Origin: Akebia trifoliata
Lineage: Eukaryota > Streptophyta > Magnoliopsida > Ranunculales > Lardizabalaceae
Direction: 5' to 3'
NCBI GenBank assembly: GCA_017979445.1
Contig: CM030706.1
Span: 26,080,281-26,144,280 of the forward strand
Length of the DNA: 64,000 nucleotides
In this document: positions 21,190 to 32,458 of the stretch, in pieces
Layout of the letters: every line of letters starts with the position of its first letter
How positions within the stretch are numbered: position 1 is the stretch's first letter
Notes under the pieces: model-generated
What the model was told of the DNA's origin: nothing
The model's database searches: none
What the model saw: only the letters and a program-made list of their open reading frames with translations
Position numbers and translations under genes: made by a program

Positions 21190-21960
21190 ATGTTCGGTTT
21201 AGACATAGATCTAGTCGTTCACAAGTTACCTATTACACCGGGAAGCAAGCCAGTCAAGCAGAAATTACGAAGATTAAAATCAGAATGGTCACTTAAGGTT
21301 AAGGACAAAGTAATGAAGCAATTCCAAGCAGGGTTTCTAGCGGTATCCACCTACCCCAAGTGGCTCGCTAACGTTGTCCCTGTACCTAAGAAGGATTGAA
21401 AAGTATGCATGTATGTAAACTACCGAGATCTAAACAAGGCCAGTCCTAAGGAAGACTTTCTGTTACCACACATCGACACCCTAGTAGATAATACAGTTGG
21501 GCAAGGTATGTTTTCATTCATGGAGGGCTTCTCAGGCTACAAGCAGATAAAAAAGTAGAAGAGGACCAAGAGAAGACAATGTTCATCACCCCTTAGGGCA
21601 CCTTTCACTATAAAATCATGCTATTCAGTCTTTAAAATACTGGTGCAACTTATCAGCGAGCCATGACTGCTTTATTCCATGACATGATTCATAAGGAGAT
21701 AGAAGTATACGTGGACGACATGATAGCTAAATCAAATCTCGATAAAGATCATCTAGTAAATCTGAAGAAATTGTTCGATCGATTAAGGAAGTATAGTCTA
21801 AGACTTAACCTGGCAAAGTGTGTATTTGGGACAATGTTAAGTAAGCTATTGGGATTTATTGAAATTAATCCAACCAAGATGAAGTACATTATAAATATGG
21901 AGTCATCCAAATCAGAGAAAGAGATCAAGGGATTCTTATGAAGAATTCAATATATTAGTC
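21190..21960 (+). pseudogene. Reverse transcriptase (element C)
   Basis: Blocks in order: GSKPVKQKLRRLKSEWSLKV, ANVVPVPKKD (followed by TGA), NYRDLNKASPKEDFLLPHID, FSFMEGFSGYKQIK, a frameshifted stretch at 21555-21660, then HKEIEVYVDDMIAKS (catalytic YVDD) and LRKYSLRLNLAKCVFG. Reverse transcriptase would copy element RNA into DNA. Several stops (21397, 21557, 21939) and at least one frameshift rule out function. Confidence 0.88.
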
Positions 21961-22600
21961 AGTTCATCGTATAGCGCATGCTGATCTGTGAGCCAGTATT
22001 TAAAATATTGAAGAAGAATGAGCCAAAATAATGGAAAGAAGATTGCCATGAAACTTTTGACAAGATCAAGAAATATCTGCTTAATCCACCAGTCTTAGTT
22101 CTTCATACACCGAGTCGACCTCTATTGATGTATCTCTCTATGCAATAAAATTTCATGGGCTGTGTATTGGGACAACATCATGAAACTGGTCGAAAAGAGT
22201 GAGCCATCTACTATCTTAGTAAGAAGTTCATAAGTTATGAAATGAAGTATTCAACTCTTGAAAAGACGTGTTGTGCCTTCGTTTGGGCATCCCAACGCTT
22301 ACACCATTACTTGATCAGTTATTCGACTATGCATATTACTCGGATGGACCCTTCAAAGTATCTCTTTGAGAAGCCGGTACTAACAGGACGTACTGTAAAA
22401 TGACAACTACTATTATCTGAGTTCGATATCACCTATGTCACTCAAAAAATCATTAAAGGACAAGCCATTGCTGACCACTTAACGGAACACCCTTTACTCT
22501 ACTATGAGCCACTAAAGACAAATTTTCCTGATGAATCCATTTTGTTTGTTGAAGTAGAAGACGACGATAAAGACAAAAAACTTTAATTGGAAAATTTACT
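21961..22600 (+). pseudogene. First RNase H domain (element C)
   Basis: Continuing from RT with stops: CEPVFKILKKNEP, KYLLNPPVLVLHTPSRPLLM, AIYYLSKKFISYEMKYSTLE then KTCCAFVWASQRL, MDPSKYLFEKPVLTGRT, LLLSEFDITYVTQKIIKGQA and IADHL. This is the gypsy-type RNase H that in Tat elements has usually lost its first catalytic Asp (here LLMYLSM). The Glu of STLEK is retained. It is followed by a second RNase H. Confidence 0.8.
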
Positions 22601-23160
22601 TCGATGGAGTGGTAAATCAATAAGGAAACATAATTGGCGGGGTCCTAGTCAAACCTGACAGAATTCATATTGCCATTGTAGTCAAACTAAGGTTTCAATG
22701 TTCTAATAACAAAGTCAAGTACGAAACATGCATTGTGGGGTTGAAAACAACGATTGACCTTGAAGTGAATAAAATAGATATATTTGGAGACTCGAGTCTG
22801 GTAGTTTACCAGACAACGAGAGAATGGAAGAGTCGAGAGTAGAGGTTGGTTCCTTATCATAAGTACCTCGAGAATCTAAACTCAAACTTCACTCGAATCT
22901 CATTCACTTACATGCTAAGGGCTAAAAACCAATTTGCAAACGCATTGACCACTCTGGCTTCAATGGTTAGCATCTCTGAAGATACCATTGTCGACCCTTT
23001 TGAGATTGGTATTCAAGATAAACCAACATATTTTTTACCTATGGAGATTGAAGAACCTGAGGAAAAACCATGGTATGTAAATACCAAGACATTCTTGGAT
23101 GATCAAACCTTCTCACCTGATGCCACAACAAATGATCGAAAAACAATTCAAAAATTGGCA
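22600..23160 (+). pseudogene. Second (archaeal-type) RNase H and connection, element C
   Basis: A broken start near 22600-22640 is followed by IDIFGDSSLVVYQTTREWKS (22785-22835) and, in the open segment 22846-23163, PYHKYLENLNSNFTRISFTY then NQFANALTTLASM, the end of the additional RNase H. FGDSSLV contains a conserved acidic residue. A second RNase H after the usual one is a hallmark of the Tat lineage. Stops occur before and inside the domain. Confidence 0.8.
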
Positions 23161-24318
23161 TGACAGTTCTTCTTGACTAGTGGAGTCTTGTACAAGAAGT
23201 CAAACCTTGAGGTTCTCCTAAGGTATGTAACAGAAGCAAAAGCTCAACATTTAATCGAGATCGTGCATGGTGGAGTCGGTGGACCTCACATGAATGGACA
23301 TATGCTAGCAAAGAAGATAATGAGAATGAGTTTATGATTAGACGACAATGGAAAGTGATTGCTACCAGCACGTTCATAAATGTCATCTCTACCAGATCTA
23401 TGCCAATAAGATCAATGCTTTACCATCAGAATTGCATAGCATGACTACCCCTTGGCCTTTCTCACTCTAGGACATAGTCGTTATTGGACATATTTCACCA
23501 AAAGCTTCAAATGGACATCATTTCATCTTAGCCGCTATCGATTATTTTGCAAAATGGGTAGAAGCATCTTCTTACTCCAATATCACAAAAAGTAGCGTTT
23601 TAAGATTTTTAAAGAACAATATCATATTTTAGTATGTTCTCCCTAATAGAATAATAATCGACAACGCCAAAAATCTCAAGAACAAAGACATGGTGAAAAT
23701 GTGCGAAAACTTCCAAATCATTCATCACAACTCTGTACCTTATAGACCCAAGATGAACGAAGCCGTTGAAACTGCTAACAAGAATATCAAAAGAATCATC
23801 AAAAAGATAGTAGTCACCTACAGGGCTTGGCACGACATGTTGCCTTTCGCTTCCATGCCTATCAGACTTCGTTTTAAAACTTAACTAGGGCAACTTTGTA
23901 CTTATTGGTATACGGAATGGAAGTAATTTCACCCATCGAAGTTGAGATTCCCTTCCACCGAATCTTAAAAAAAATAGAGTTGGATAAACAAAATGGGTTC
24001 ATACTTGATTTGATCAACTAAATCTAACAGAGGAGAAACGTCGTGCAGCTATTTGTCATGGGCAAATTTACCAATAATGAATTGCACATGTTCATAACAA
24101 GAAAGTCAAACCTCGAAATTTCTTACCAGGAAATCTTGTCTTGAAAAAATTATACCGATCCAAGAAGATGCTAAAGGGAAATGCAAACCAAAATATGATG
24201 GACCATTTATTATGCAGAAGGTAATGATAGGAGGAGCTCTGATTCTTATAGAAATGGACGGATAGGTCTTCCCTCAACCGATCAATACTGACATTGTCAA
24301 GAAATACTATGCCTGAGA
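23161..24318 (+). pseudogene. Integrase (element C)
   Basis: Zinc-binding region around 23240-23400 (IVHGGVGGPHMNGHMLAKKI, then the histidine/cysteine relic HKCHLYQIYANK). Core relic with DIVVIGHISPKASNGH and AIDYFAKWVEASSY (23470-23580), IIIDNAKNLK (23650), and YRPKMNEAVETANKNIKRII (23740) carrying the third acidic residue. C-terminal pieces read EVEIPFHRI, KYDGPFIMQKV and end INTDIVKKYYA at about 24314. Multiple frame changes show long decay. Confidence 0.82.
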
Positions 24319-26372
24319 TCTGACCCTGATATGACGAAAAGCCATCTTTACTATCCTAAAGATAGCTATCCAATCCTAGTAAACTCTTTTGAGCCATCAC
24401 GTTCATTTCTTAACCTAAGACTGAGGCAAGTCAACATTACAAAACGAAAAAAAAAAGTAAAAAATAAAAAAATGAATAAAAAAATAAAAAAAAATAGAAA
24501 AAAAGAAAAAGAAAGTATCAAAGTACTCTTGGCCCGTATGAGGATAAATTGTGAACTGCTAAAAATTCAAAAGAATTAAAAAAAGTCAAAAAATCTCGAA
24601 TGTTTGATCCTAAGCTAGACCCAAATCTTTAACCAAAAAAGAGTTCGTGAGATGTTGGGAGGAGACAAAGATCATATTTTCAGAAAAAAATAGACAAACC
24701 TCGTTGTCGTTCCATCCCTCAATAAATCCATATTCAATATTTCTTATCCTTTCGCAACACTAACTTAAGCATACATTTCATCCCACTTATAGTCATCTCA
24801 GATCAGGAAATGGTTCAAGGCAACTCAATCACGGTGGAAGCATGTCATGAGCAATATCATCGAGGTGTATTTGATCTTTTTACTCAATTTCGGATTTCAA
24901 GCCGCCAAAGTTGTTGGAAGACCCGAGAGGGGAAGTCAGGTCGGATATTTGAAAAAAATAAGTGACTTGAAGTGTAGAATCATTAATCTTGAAAATTGTC
25001 GAAAGAACTCGAGAGGGGAGTCCAGATTTGTTACTCAAGAAAGAGCGTCACTAGAAGAGTAAAGTGTTTGATATCGCAGCTCAACTTGAATCACCAAGCC
25101 ACGAGGGGCATAGAGAAATTGAGAAGGTATTCAAAGTGAAAATCTATAAAGTAAGCATAGACTGAAAGGGCATAGTGAAAACTCACAAGAGTGCTATGAG
25201 TAAAAAAATCAGTCCATGGCAAGATCAAAACCACTGGCATGATGAAAATTCAAAAATGGGGTTGATGCGCAAAAAGGTGGAAACCGGGTTTCGTGAAAAT
25301 TGTTACTGACGCTAAGGGCAAAAAAAAATCATAGTAATAAATAAATATATATATATATATATAGCTCCTGACCTACAAGAGTATAAACTGTGAACAACAA
25401 AAATCTCGAGGTCCCCAATGTTCCAACATATATGATAAAGGTAACTCACTCAAAATTCTTAGTCTTGGGAATGACTCTAAAGATGATAAGGATTAGCTGA
25501 CACTTGCATCCTCGATATTTGATAAAAACACCATAATCATCAAAGTTCAGAGTTATCAAACATTCGTCTATCATATATTATTCAACAAAAGTAATCTTTT
25601 AAAATCTAAAATAGAAAGAAATGCATCGTCAAAATTATTATTTTTGACCTATGACGAAAAATCTAAGATTTTCTCAAAAATAAGAGTTTTCAAAAGCAGT
25701 AGATATATCTGAGGTCACTATGTAAAAATATATATTTTTTTCATTTCATTTATTTCAAACAGTATTACATAGCTCTTCTTGAATGTAAAGTACAAAAAGG
25801 GACAACGAAGGAAGAACTACTCAAACATTTCCATGCGAAGCATAGTAGGCATCAAGTCTATACTTTAAGGCTTTGATTTGAGTAGCTTGGATAATGATGA
25901 TTCTCTCCGCATTCGAAGCAGAATGACTCATCAAATACTTAAATATCAGGTCGTCATGCATCTTCAAAACAAACTTCTCTCAAGAATAGTCACGCTGCGC
26001 TAAGTCCTCTCAAGATGATCCCATAACTTCCATGAAGAGGAAAAAAATAAGTTCGAAATTCAAAATTAATAAGGGGAAAAGAAAAAAGTATTTCAAAAAT
26101 TGCATTGCATGGTTTGAAACGTCAATCACTTTCAAAAATTATAAAAAAAAATTTATCCAAGATTTCAAACGAGCTCCATGCCACGAAGTCAAGGATTTCA
26201 AAAATGCTAACCCTATCAGATCCCGTGCTTGGGTAGTCATATTCTATAAAAAATCTTCAATCCATTCGACGTTTTTAATCATCTTGTGATGAATCATTTC
26301 AGATTCGCATAAATAAGGGTTCAATCTATTATTTGCAGTTATTTGTAAGCTACTCTTACAAAGAGGGGTAGT
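24319..26372 (+). other. 3' UTR of element C with polypurine tract
   Basis: No gene seen. It holds an A-rich low-complexity block (24440-24520), repeated GTGAAAATT/AAGTC motifs between 25080 and 25320, a short AT microsatellite (25341-25363) and the polypurine tract ACAAAGAGGGGTAG (26359-26372) directly before the LTR. Unlike A and G there is no 33/34-bp minisatellite. Confidence 0.75.
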
Positions 26373-28461
26373 TGTAGCCACCCCAATTTACACGAACCCA
26401 TTAGAAAAATCCAAATTTTCTTGAATTGATTTCAATTAAGAACTTAAGCTTCTGAACGGGCCCGCATTGCCACTTGGCATCATTTTCATGTATACATGCA
26501 TACATGCATCATATTATATAGTTTGCATGCTCAACCTTGTCCTTAATCCAATTTAATTTCATACCACATCAATGATCCAATCTGAATCCATATCCATTAT
26601 TAATTAACCGATCCATTACCCATACCTTAACCCAAGTTCATAAACAAAGTCCATATCCTAATCAAGCCAAGTCACCCTATGACATTAACCCATCTATATA
26701 CCCATTATCCATAAACCAAGTCCATCTCTTAACCCAAAGACCATAGTCCAAGTCCATCCCCTAAGCCTAATACTAAGCCCATTCTCTCACACCCTCTCAA
26801 AATATTATATATGTTGATATTTCATAATCCCTCAATCCCCAATGATTCAATATAATTAGAGAGTCAATTCCTCTTTGTGAAAATTCAAGAATACCTTTCC
26901 CAAAAAGGATGGTCAAATCAGAAAGGTTATTTGGTCTTTGGTAATAATCAATAAAGTTGAGAAAACTTCTAATCATATCCTTAAAAGGTGAGAATCTTCA
27001 AGTACATACATGAAATTTTTTCATTAATCCATTTCAAAAATATACATCTACCCTTACTATATGAGTTATTTATAAATGAACCAAGCTTTAATTTTCACCT
27101 ACCACTTCACATTTACACATGTAACTCTCCTGCCCACCCCAACAGTATTTTTGTTATTCCATTAGTCTATTTCAAAAATATACATCTACCCTTGTTTTAT
27201 GTGTTATTTACAAATGAGCCAAGGTCTACTTTTCACCTACCACTCCACCTTTACACATGTCACTCCCCTATTTACTCTCCCAAAAATATTTTTTGTTTTT
27301 TCACCTCTATTTATAAAAAAACCAAAGATAAAAGAATAGTTTTTGGATTTCTTCACAAATGTCATCTTTACCTTCCCTCATACAAATAAAAAATCCTAAA
27401 AAAAATAACCTAAACCTCATGTCCATTCTCTTTATTTTTAGGATTTGACCACTTTATCCTCAAAAGTTCTTTAAAAACTCTATAAATACCCTTATTTTCT
27501 ATGAACAATTCATGTTATCAAGCCCCCATCTCTCAACCTAAATCTCTATCAAAATCCCTACTCATTCTTTCATTTTTCAACCTTCAACTCACTCAACCCT
27601 CAACTATATTATTCAACTCTCAAGCTTAAGTTCATTTAAGACTACCAAAGGGACAAGGTGAGTATATATATTAAGTTTTCTTTTTATTTTTTTTAACACT
27701 TGCATCTTCTTCTTCTATCCTTTTATTTTTCTTTTTAGAAGTCTTTAAGATGTAATGGAGAACTCTTCTTCACCCCGAGTAGATTGAACCTTAGCCTTGG
27801 GTATGGAATACTTGAGGTGGTTTGGTCGAAAAGATGGAGGTTGAAGCCCCTTTTCAACCTATTTCTTCTTATGCATTATAAGTACACTATGCACACACAC
27901 CTCACATACTTGACCATAATGAAGAAATGTGTAACTCTCTCGATAAGGTTGAAAACACTAAATTTCTAGCCCAGTATGCATGTATTAAGGATAGGGATCT
28001 AAAGGAACTCCATCCATGGAATTTCTATAAAATCTTATACCAACATTTCAACTCATGAAAAAAATTGATGTCTCCATGGGATATCTCTCATGTCAACATT
28101 AACATTAAACTTTTTTTCAAAGAGGTACATACTCACCAGTGCACATACCCACTTTATGCATCTCATGCATTTTTATTGCTATGTTAATCTTTTCAAAAAA
28201 TGGTCAAATTTGAAAAGATAACCACCTTAGGTGGAGAGAATGGGTGCTTAATACCTTCTCCATTCTCTAACCGAATCCCCTTACCTAAATCTTAGGTAGA
28301 CCATACCTTTTCCACTATTGAGAGTCACTACAATGCCACAAAAAATGATTTTCCTAAATAATTGGTTTGGGTACCCATTCACATCCATTTTCAAAAGAGA
28401 ATGGTAACGACGTTAAACAACGTAGCATTGAGGTTCAAGGATGAACATTCTCATATCTACA
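26373..28461 (+). repeat. 3' LTR of element C (about 2.09 kb)
   Basis: Starts TGTAGCCACCCCAATTTACA after the polypurine tract and ends ATTCTCATATCTACA. U3 contains a 138-bp tandem duplication (copies from about 27020 and 27158, each with TTCAAAAATATACATCTACC), a TATA box CTATAAATA at 27480, and near 27650 a donor-like AAGGTGAGTA. Its last 250 bases (GGGTGCTTAATACCTTCTCC onward) resemble the LTR end at 61150-61522 of element J. Confidence 0.82.
27020..27295. repeat. 138-bp tandem duplication in the LTR of C
   Basis: Two diverged copies, 27020-27157 and 27158-27295, both with CAAAAATATACATCTACCCT and CACCTACCACTYCACMTTTAC. They keep a shared open frame (repeating YFKNIHLPL and FHLPLH), which explains a 133-codon ORF at 26988-27389 that I do not regard as a gene. 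Confidence 0.8.
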
Positions 28462-29138
28462 AGCAGCTGGTGCCACGAGTGGAGGTGTATTGATTTCGAA
28501 AGTTTTAATGGATCTTCCTATTATTTTGACTGAAATAAATATACTATTGGGTTCCCATAGATGGCGTCAGATTTGTGTGGTGAGAATTTGGTGAACGGTG
28601 TTGATGGACTCTTCCTCATAGGTTTTAAGTCAATCCTTCCACTTCTTTACTAGTACCAATACGTTACCTGCCAAAAACTCTTCGACGATTAAGTTAGAGA
28701 AGTCGAGAAATAATCTAATCAACTGGTTAAACCTCTAATCCATCAAAAGATCCATTCCTCAGTGCAAATTGTGTTATTTATGGATCCTTCGTGCGAATCA
28801 AGATTTGCCCTTCTCAAAGGGGATGATTCTGGGGAATCCCCTGATTCCTTGGATCCAAAACGAAAAAGGGATCTTCTGGGTTGAATATACTATACTGGAG
28901 AGATCTCTGGGCTTGACATGCCCGTATCAGGATTACATGTATTCTTTGATTAAATCTGCCTTACTTGGAGACCAGGTCTTTATCAGTGTTGTGCTACCCT
29001 TCTAGCAAGACCAGGTGCTCTCTTCCTTGACCTGCCTTTCTATTGGGTAGCGCAAGTATGTTGATTTGCTCTTGGTACCATTGAATCGGTTTGGACACGT
29101 ATACGATCTAGATAATTGTGCGGTTATTTCCCTCTACA
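28462..29138 (-). mobile_element. Element D: 5' end of a Retand-like element, cut by C
   Basis: Minus-strand LTR (28574-29138) plus about 112 bp of internal leader (28462-28573). The block is the reverse-complement homologue of element F (34321-34573 joined to 53524-53950). Internal similarity to F continues to GGCACCAGCTGCT, then stops exactly at the LTR end of C, so C interrupted D just inside the start of its coding region. The rest of D should lie left of the window. Confidence 0.8.
28574..29138 (-). repeat. 5' LTR of element D (565 bp)
   Basis: Minus-strand LTR with TGTAGAGGGAAATAACCGC start (at 29138) and CTCACCACACA end (at 28574), followed by a primer-site-like AATCTGACGCCATCTATGGG. 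Length and sequence match the split LTR of element F (about 567 bp). Its outer flank is CACAC (29139-29143), inside another LTR (E). Confidence 0.82.
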
Positions 29139-29718
29139 CACACTGTGTATAAAAATCCCATATTCTACAGTCCAAGGCCGTCAAATTTCATAAAATCCAA
29201 CGGGCTTCCCTGACTAAGGCACCAAAATTTTCATTGTCTAATATTGTTTTCAACGGGCCCAAATTTTCAAATTAATAAAGGATGAGAGAAATTCAACGAT
29301 TCTTTGTCCCAAAAAAGTTTTTACAGTTTCAACAAAAATTTAAAATTGATCCAAAATATTTTATTTATTATCCCAATTTGTTTCTTCTATGTGTGTCTCA
29401 GCACGTGTATCTTCCAAAAAAAATTAATTGAGTTTTTATAACAAAATACGTGTTGTACATATAACAAGTTAAATTTCAACAATGTGGGGCATCTAATGAT
29501 AATCTAATGGGTAGTAAGTTAAATAATAATAATATTCATCAAATCATTTTTATTTAATATATAATACTCTTATGCTACTTGTAGTGACTAGATTCTCGAG
29601 ATGTAATTGATTGCCACTTGATTTGGAATCATCCGTTTGAATTTTGGGTTTGGGTTTCATGTTTGGATTTTGGATTTGGGCTTGGGTCTGGGTATTGTGC
29701 CATTTTGGGGTGTCTACA
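29139..29718 (-). repeat. LTR fragment E, interrupted by D
   Basis: Minus-strand LTR beginning at 29718 (TGTAGACACCCCAAAATGGC on the minus strand) and readable to 29139, where D begins. The start resembles the LTR ends at 26373 and 59537, so it is a Tat-type LTR of the C/J group. No TATA box is seen in the remaining part. The rest would lie beyond D, left of the window. An alternative is a plain truncation. Confidence 0.6.
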
Positions 29719-30272
29719 CTACAAATAATGTCCTTAATGGACTCAAAAATATTTCTTATACAATTAACACCATCTTATATTATTAAATTTAAAACGTCTG
29801 CAACACAATTTATTAGTAATTTCATAATCTATTAAAATATTGTATAATGCTTCAAAAATTACTAAGCCATTATGTTTTACATTTAATAAAAAAATATATA
29901 ATTATTTTATTTAAATTCTAATTTTCACCTATAAAATGTGCTATAACGCACATATATGGTACGTCTTGAATTGAAATCCATAATAAAAAGTTAGGCATAT
30001 TTTACTAGCTGCATTTGTAACATGCCCTTAATTTATAATTTCTTTTTATAAAACATTTTCACTACGTCTCTTTTCAATATATTTTTAAAAATACTTTCAA
30101 AATTAGAAAAATATGCATTTTGAATAAATTATCTATAATTTATTATCTTACGACTAACAAATTGAATTTCTTCCATAATAAAAAATTTAATGGTTTCGCA
30201 TTGTGATTTGTTGGTATTATATGTCTACATGTTTACTTTGTCAGTAGTTGACCGACTAAGTATTTAGTCTGA
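29719..30272. other. AT-rich unannotated stretch
   Basis: No ORF, LTR terminus or repeat recognised. It contains ATAAT-rich runs. It may be a decayed downstream part of the minus-strand transposase remnant at 30273-30620, but no motif supports that. Confidence 0.5.
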
Positions 30273-30620
30273 CTAATATCGAGTTATTGTCTTTTGGGAC
30301 ATGTATTTTTTTATATGTTTGTTCATTATGCTCGTTCCACTAGATGAAATAAAATAAACTAAAATAATATCAAAATAATTACATTTAACCTTTTGCATTT
30401 TAGTTCCATCTGAGTTTACAATATCTATTAACATAACATGTTGCCATGCCTCATAGTGAAATTTTTTGTATTTTTTGGGAAGATTTGAATTATAGGATTC
30501 AGTTTCATTGCTAAATTCTTGAGTAGTAAAAGAATTATAATCATCAATAAGACCAGGGGTTTAGTTAGGAATACCATCATAATTTTGGAAATCTACATTA
30601 TCAAAACTTAAGGAATCCAT
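30273..30620 (-). pseudogene. BED-finger N-terminus of a hAT-type transposase (remnant)
   Basis: Minus-strand frame from ATG at 30620 to TAG at 30273, with one internal TAA. It reads MDSLSFDNVDFQNYDGIPN and, further on, AWQHVMLIDIVNSDGTKMQK, VKCNY and GTSIMNKHIKKYM. The layout W..V....DGTK...C..C...GTS.M..H is that of the BED zinc finger at the N-terminus of plant hAT transposases and related host proteins. The second cysteine (now Phe) and the last ligand (Met) are lost. No catalytic domain follows. A TATA box lies about 490 bp upstream. Confidence 0.5.
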
Positions 30621-31267
30621 TATCTAAAACTTAATTTATAAAATAAAAAAATAAAAAAATAAAGAGGTTGAGAATTACAGAAAATCAAAAAAATAGAGGA
30701 GAATAAGAAACTATATGAACTACAAATAACTAAAATTAGAATCACAACACCTCGAATTTCAAAATTTTGGAATTTGATCAGTTGCTTCTTGCCACGTGCC
30801 TATTTAATTGGTTTCCAATTGATCAGTTGTCAATTGCCACGTAGAAGAACATCCCCTGCTTCGAATTTGAAATTCACAAGTGTTTGAGCCTTAATTTGAT
30901 GTGCTTGAGCCTTGATGATCTCAATTTGATAAAATTGAGACAAAATCAAGAATAATTGATATAAATATAATTGGGAATACTTTGATCTCGATTTAATAGT
31001 ATTTGTATATAATTTTGGGACTAAAGTAAGAGAGTTAGATCGAGCTTTTGTAAGTTGAGAAAATTTGGAGAGATTTGAGAGTCGTGAGTTGTTTTGAGAG
31101 GTATGGGGTATTTATAATGTTAAGAAATAACATTAATAAATTAATAATATCATAAAAATACAAACCCCCCTTGATTCTCTTGGATCAGAAAGAATCATAG
31201 AAAATGGCATTGGTTCGATTCATATTATTTGGTATCATATTCAGGTTACAAGGCTTTATAACCTCAT
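30621..31267 (-). other. Leader/promoter side of the BED-finger remnant
   Basis: On the minus strand there is a pyrimidine-rich leader (CTCACGACTCTCAAATCTCT near 31075-31095) after a TATA box, then AT-rich spacer up to the ATG at 30620. A short duplicated motif TTGATCAGTTG...TTGCCACGT occurs at 30775-30845. Nothing else recognised. Confidence 0.45.
31109..31116 (-). promoter_or_regulatory. TATA box upstream of the BED-finger remnant
   Basis: TATAAATA on the minus strand, followed at the expected distance by a CT-rich leader. Position and composition fit a plant core promoter for the minus-strand transposase relic, but there is no functional evidence. Confidence 0.4.
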
Positions 31268-31275
31268 AATCTAAC

Positions 31276-32450
31276 CAAGGGCGAAGCCAGGATTTTCTTG
31301 AGGGGGGGGGGATTATGGTTAATAAAAAAGGTTGAAGAGCTTGAAGTTGAGTAGTTTTCAGGAGAAAATTCAAGATTTTTTTATTAGAGGTTGAAGAAAT
31401 GGCATTTAGGCCATTTCTTATTAATCTATGAGATAAGACCTAAGTCAAGGGAAATGTCATCAAGATCTTGAAAGCTTTCATGACCTCAATCTTCTATAAC
31501 AGACTAATAAAAAATGACCTCAATAGCCCCACCATTTATCTAAAATAAGAAACCCTTAGATTTTCCTTTCCAAGACCCGTCATTTTCTTCATCTTGGTAA
31601 AAACAACTTACCCAAGTCTTGAACCATAAAACTAATATACTTTAAACTTCAAGCCTGAAGAATAATATAGGATTTTTGAAATAGAAGATGATATTTTTCA
31701 AAAGAAAATTCTTGGATTTTCTCTAAAGGGATTAAAAGTGAGTTTAAATAGATTAATAATTTTCTAGAAGTTGAAGAATTTGAAAATGATTGATTTTAGT
31801 GTGAAAAATAAAGGATTTCCAGTTATTGGTTGAACATGAAGGTATTCAAGTTCTTTTTTGTTAGTATAATAAAGAAGAAGAAGATGATTAGGGCATGTCC
31901 TCAATTTGAAAATATAGAGGTATCTCAAATACGGGTCTTGTTAACGTGTGTCCTAAGGGCATATGTTAAACTGCATTAACTACACCTTGAAAAAAACTTT
32001 TAGACAAAAAATTACCCTTAATTTTTTTTTTTTTCAAAAATATGCACTACTGCTTGTTTCCAAAGTGTAGCTAAGGCACTCTAACGTGTTTAACAAAACC
32101 ACTCAAATATTCACCCAAATTTGGAGAGGTATCATCAATTTGAAAACATGGGGATATCTCAAATATCCACTAAAAGTTGAGAGGGCATCTAATCTATTTG
32201 AATATTCATTGAAAATTTGTGGGGGGGGGGGCTAACAAGGTCAAAATAGGTATGTTATATGTTGGAAACACAACTGGTATATCAAATATTTAACCAAGTA
32301 GAAGGGGTTTTAAGAAATATAAAAATTTGAGGGGGGTAAAAAAAATTCCATGCGTGGGGGCAAGCTCAATTTTTTTTTCAATCATCAATAGACCTTTAAT
32401 AATATTAAAAACCTTGTGGGGCAAGTGCCTCCACGGTAAATCTGCCTCTG
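31276..32450. mobile_element. hAT-like non-autonomous transposon (1175 bp)
   Basis: Flanked by AATCTAAC (31268-31275) and AATCTAAA (32451-32458), an 8-bp duplication with one mismatch. The ends are short imperfect inverted repeats: CAAGGGCGAAGCCAGGATTT on the left and, reading the other strand, CAGAGGCAGATTTACCG on the right. G-runs sit at both edges (31302-31311, 32221-32231, 32330). There is no ORF of note. An 8-bp duplication with CAGRGGCGGA-like ends is typical of plant hAT elements. Confidence 0.75.
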
Positions 32451-32458
32451 AATCTAAA

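Larger units (their letters stand above)
16668..28461 (+). mobile_element. Element C: Tat-lineage element of another family (3' part)
   Basis: Plus-strand gag, protease, RT, two RNases H, integrase, 2-kb 3' UTR, polypurine tract and a 3' LTR (26373-28461) of a family unlike A/B/G. Every gene carries stops, so it is older than G. Its 5' LTR and anything upstream of gag must lie beyond element B, left of the window. Its LTR ends at CTACA (28461) and the next bases are leader sequence of element D, so C appears inserted in D with expected duplicate AGCAG. Confidence 0.85.

Noticed and set aside
25341..25363. Regulatory AT element
   Set aside because: A plain AT microsatellite with no supporting context.
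26988..27389. 133-codon ORF with repeated FHLPLH peptide
   Set aside because: Arises from a 138-bp tandem duplication within the LTR of C; no start context or domain.
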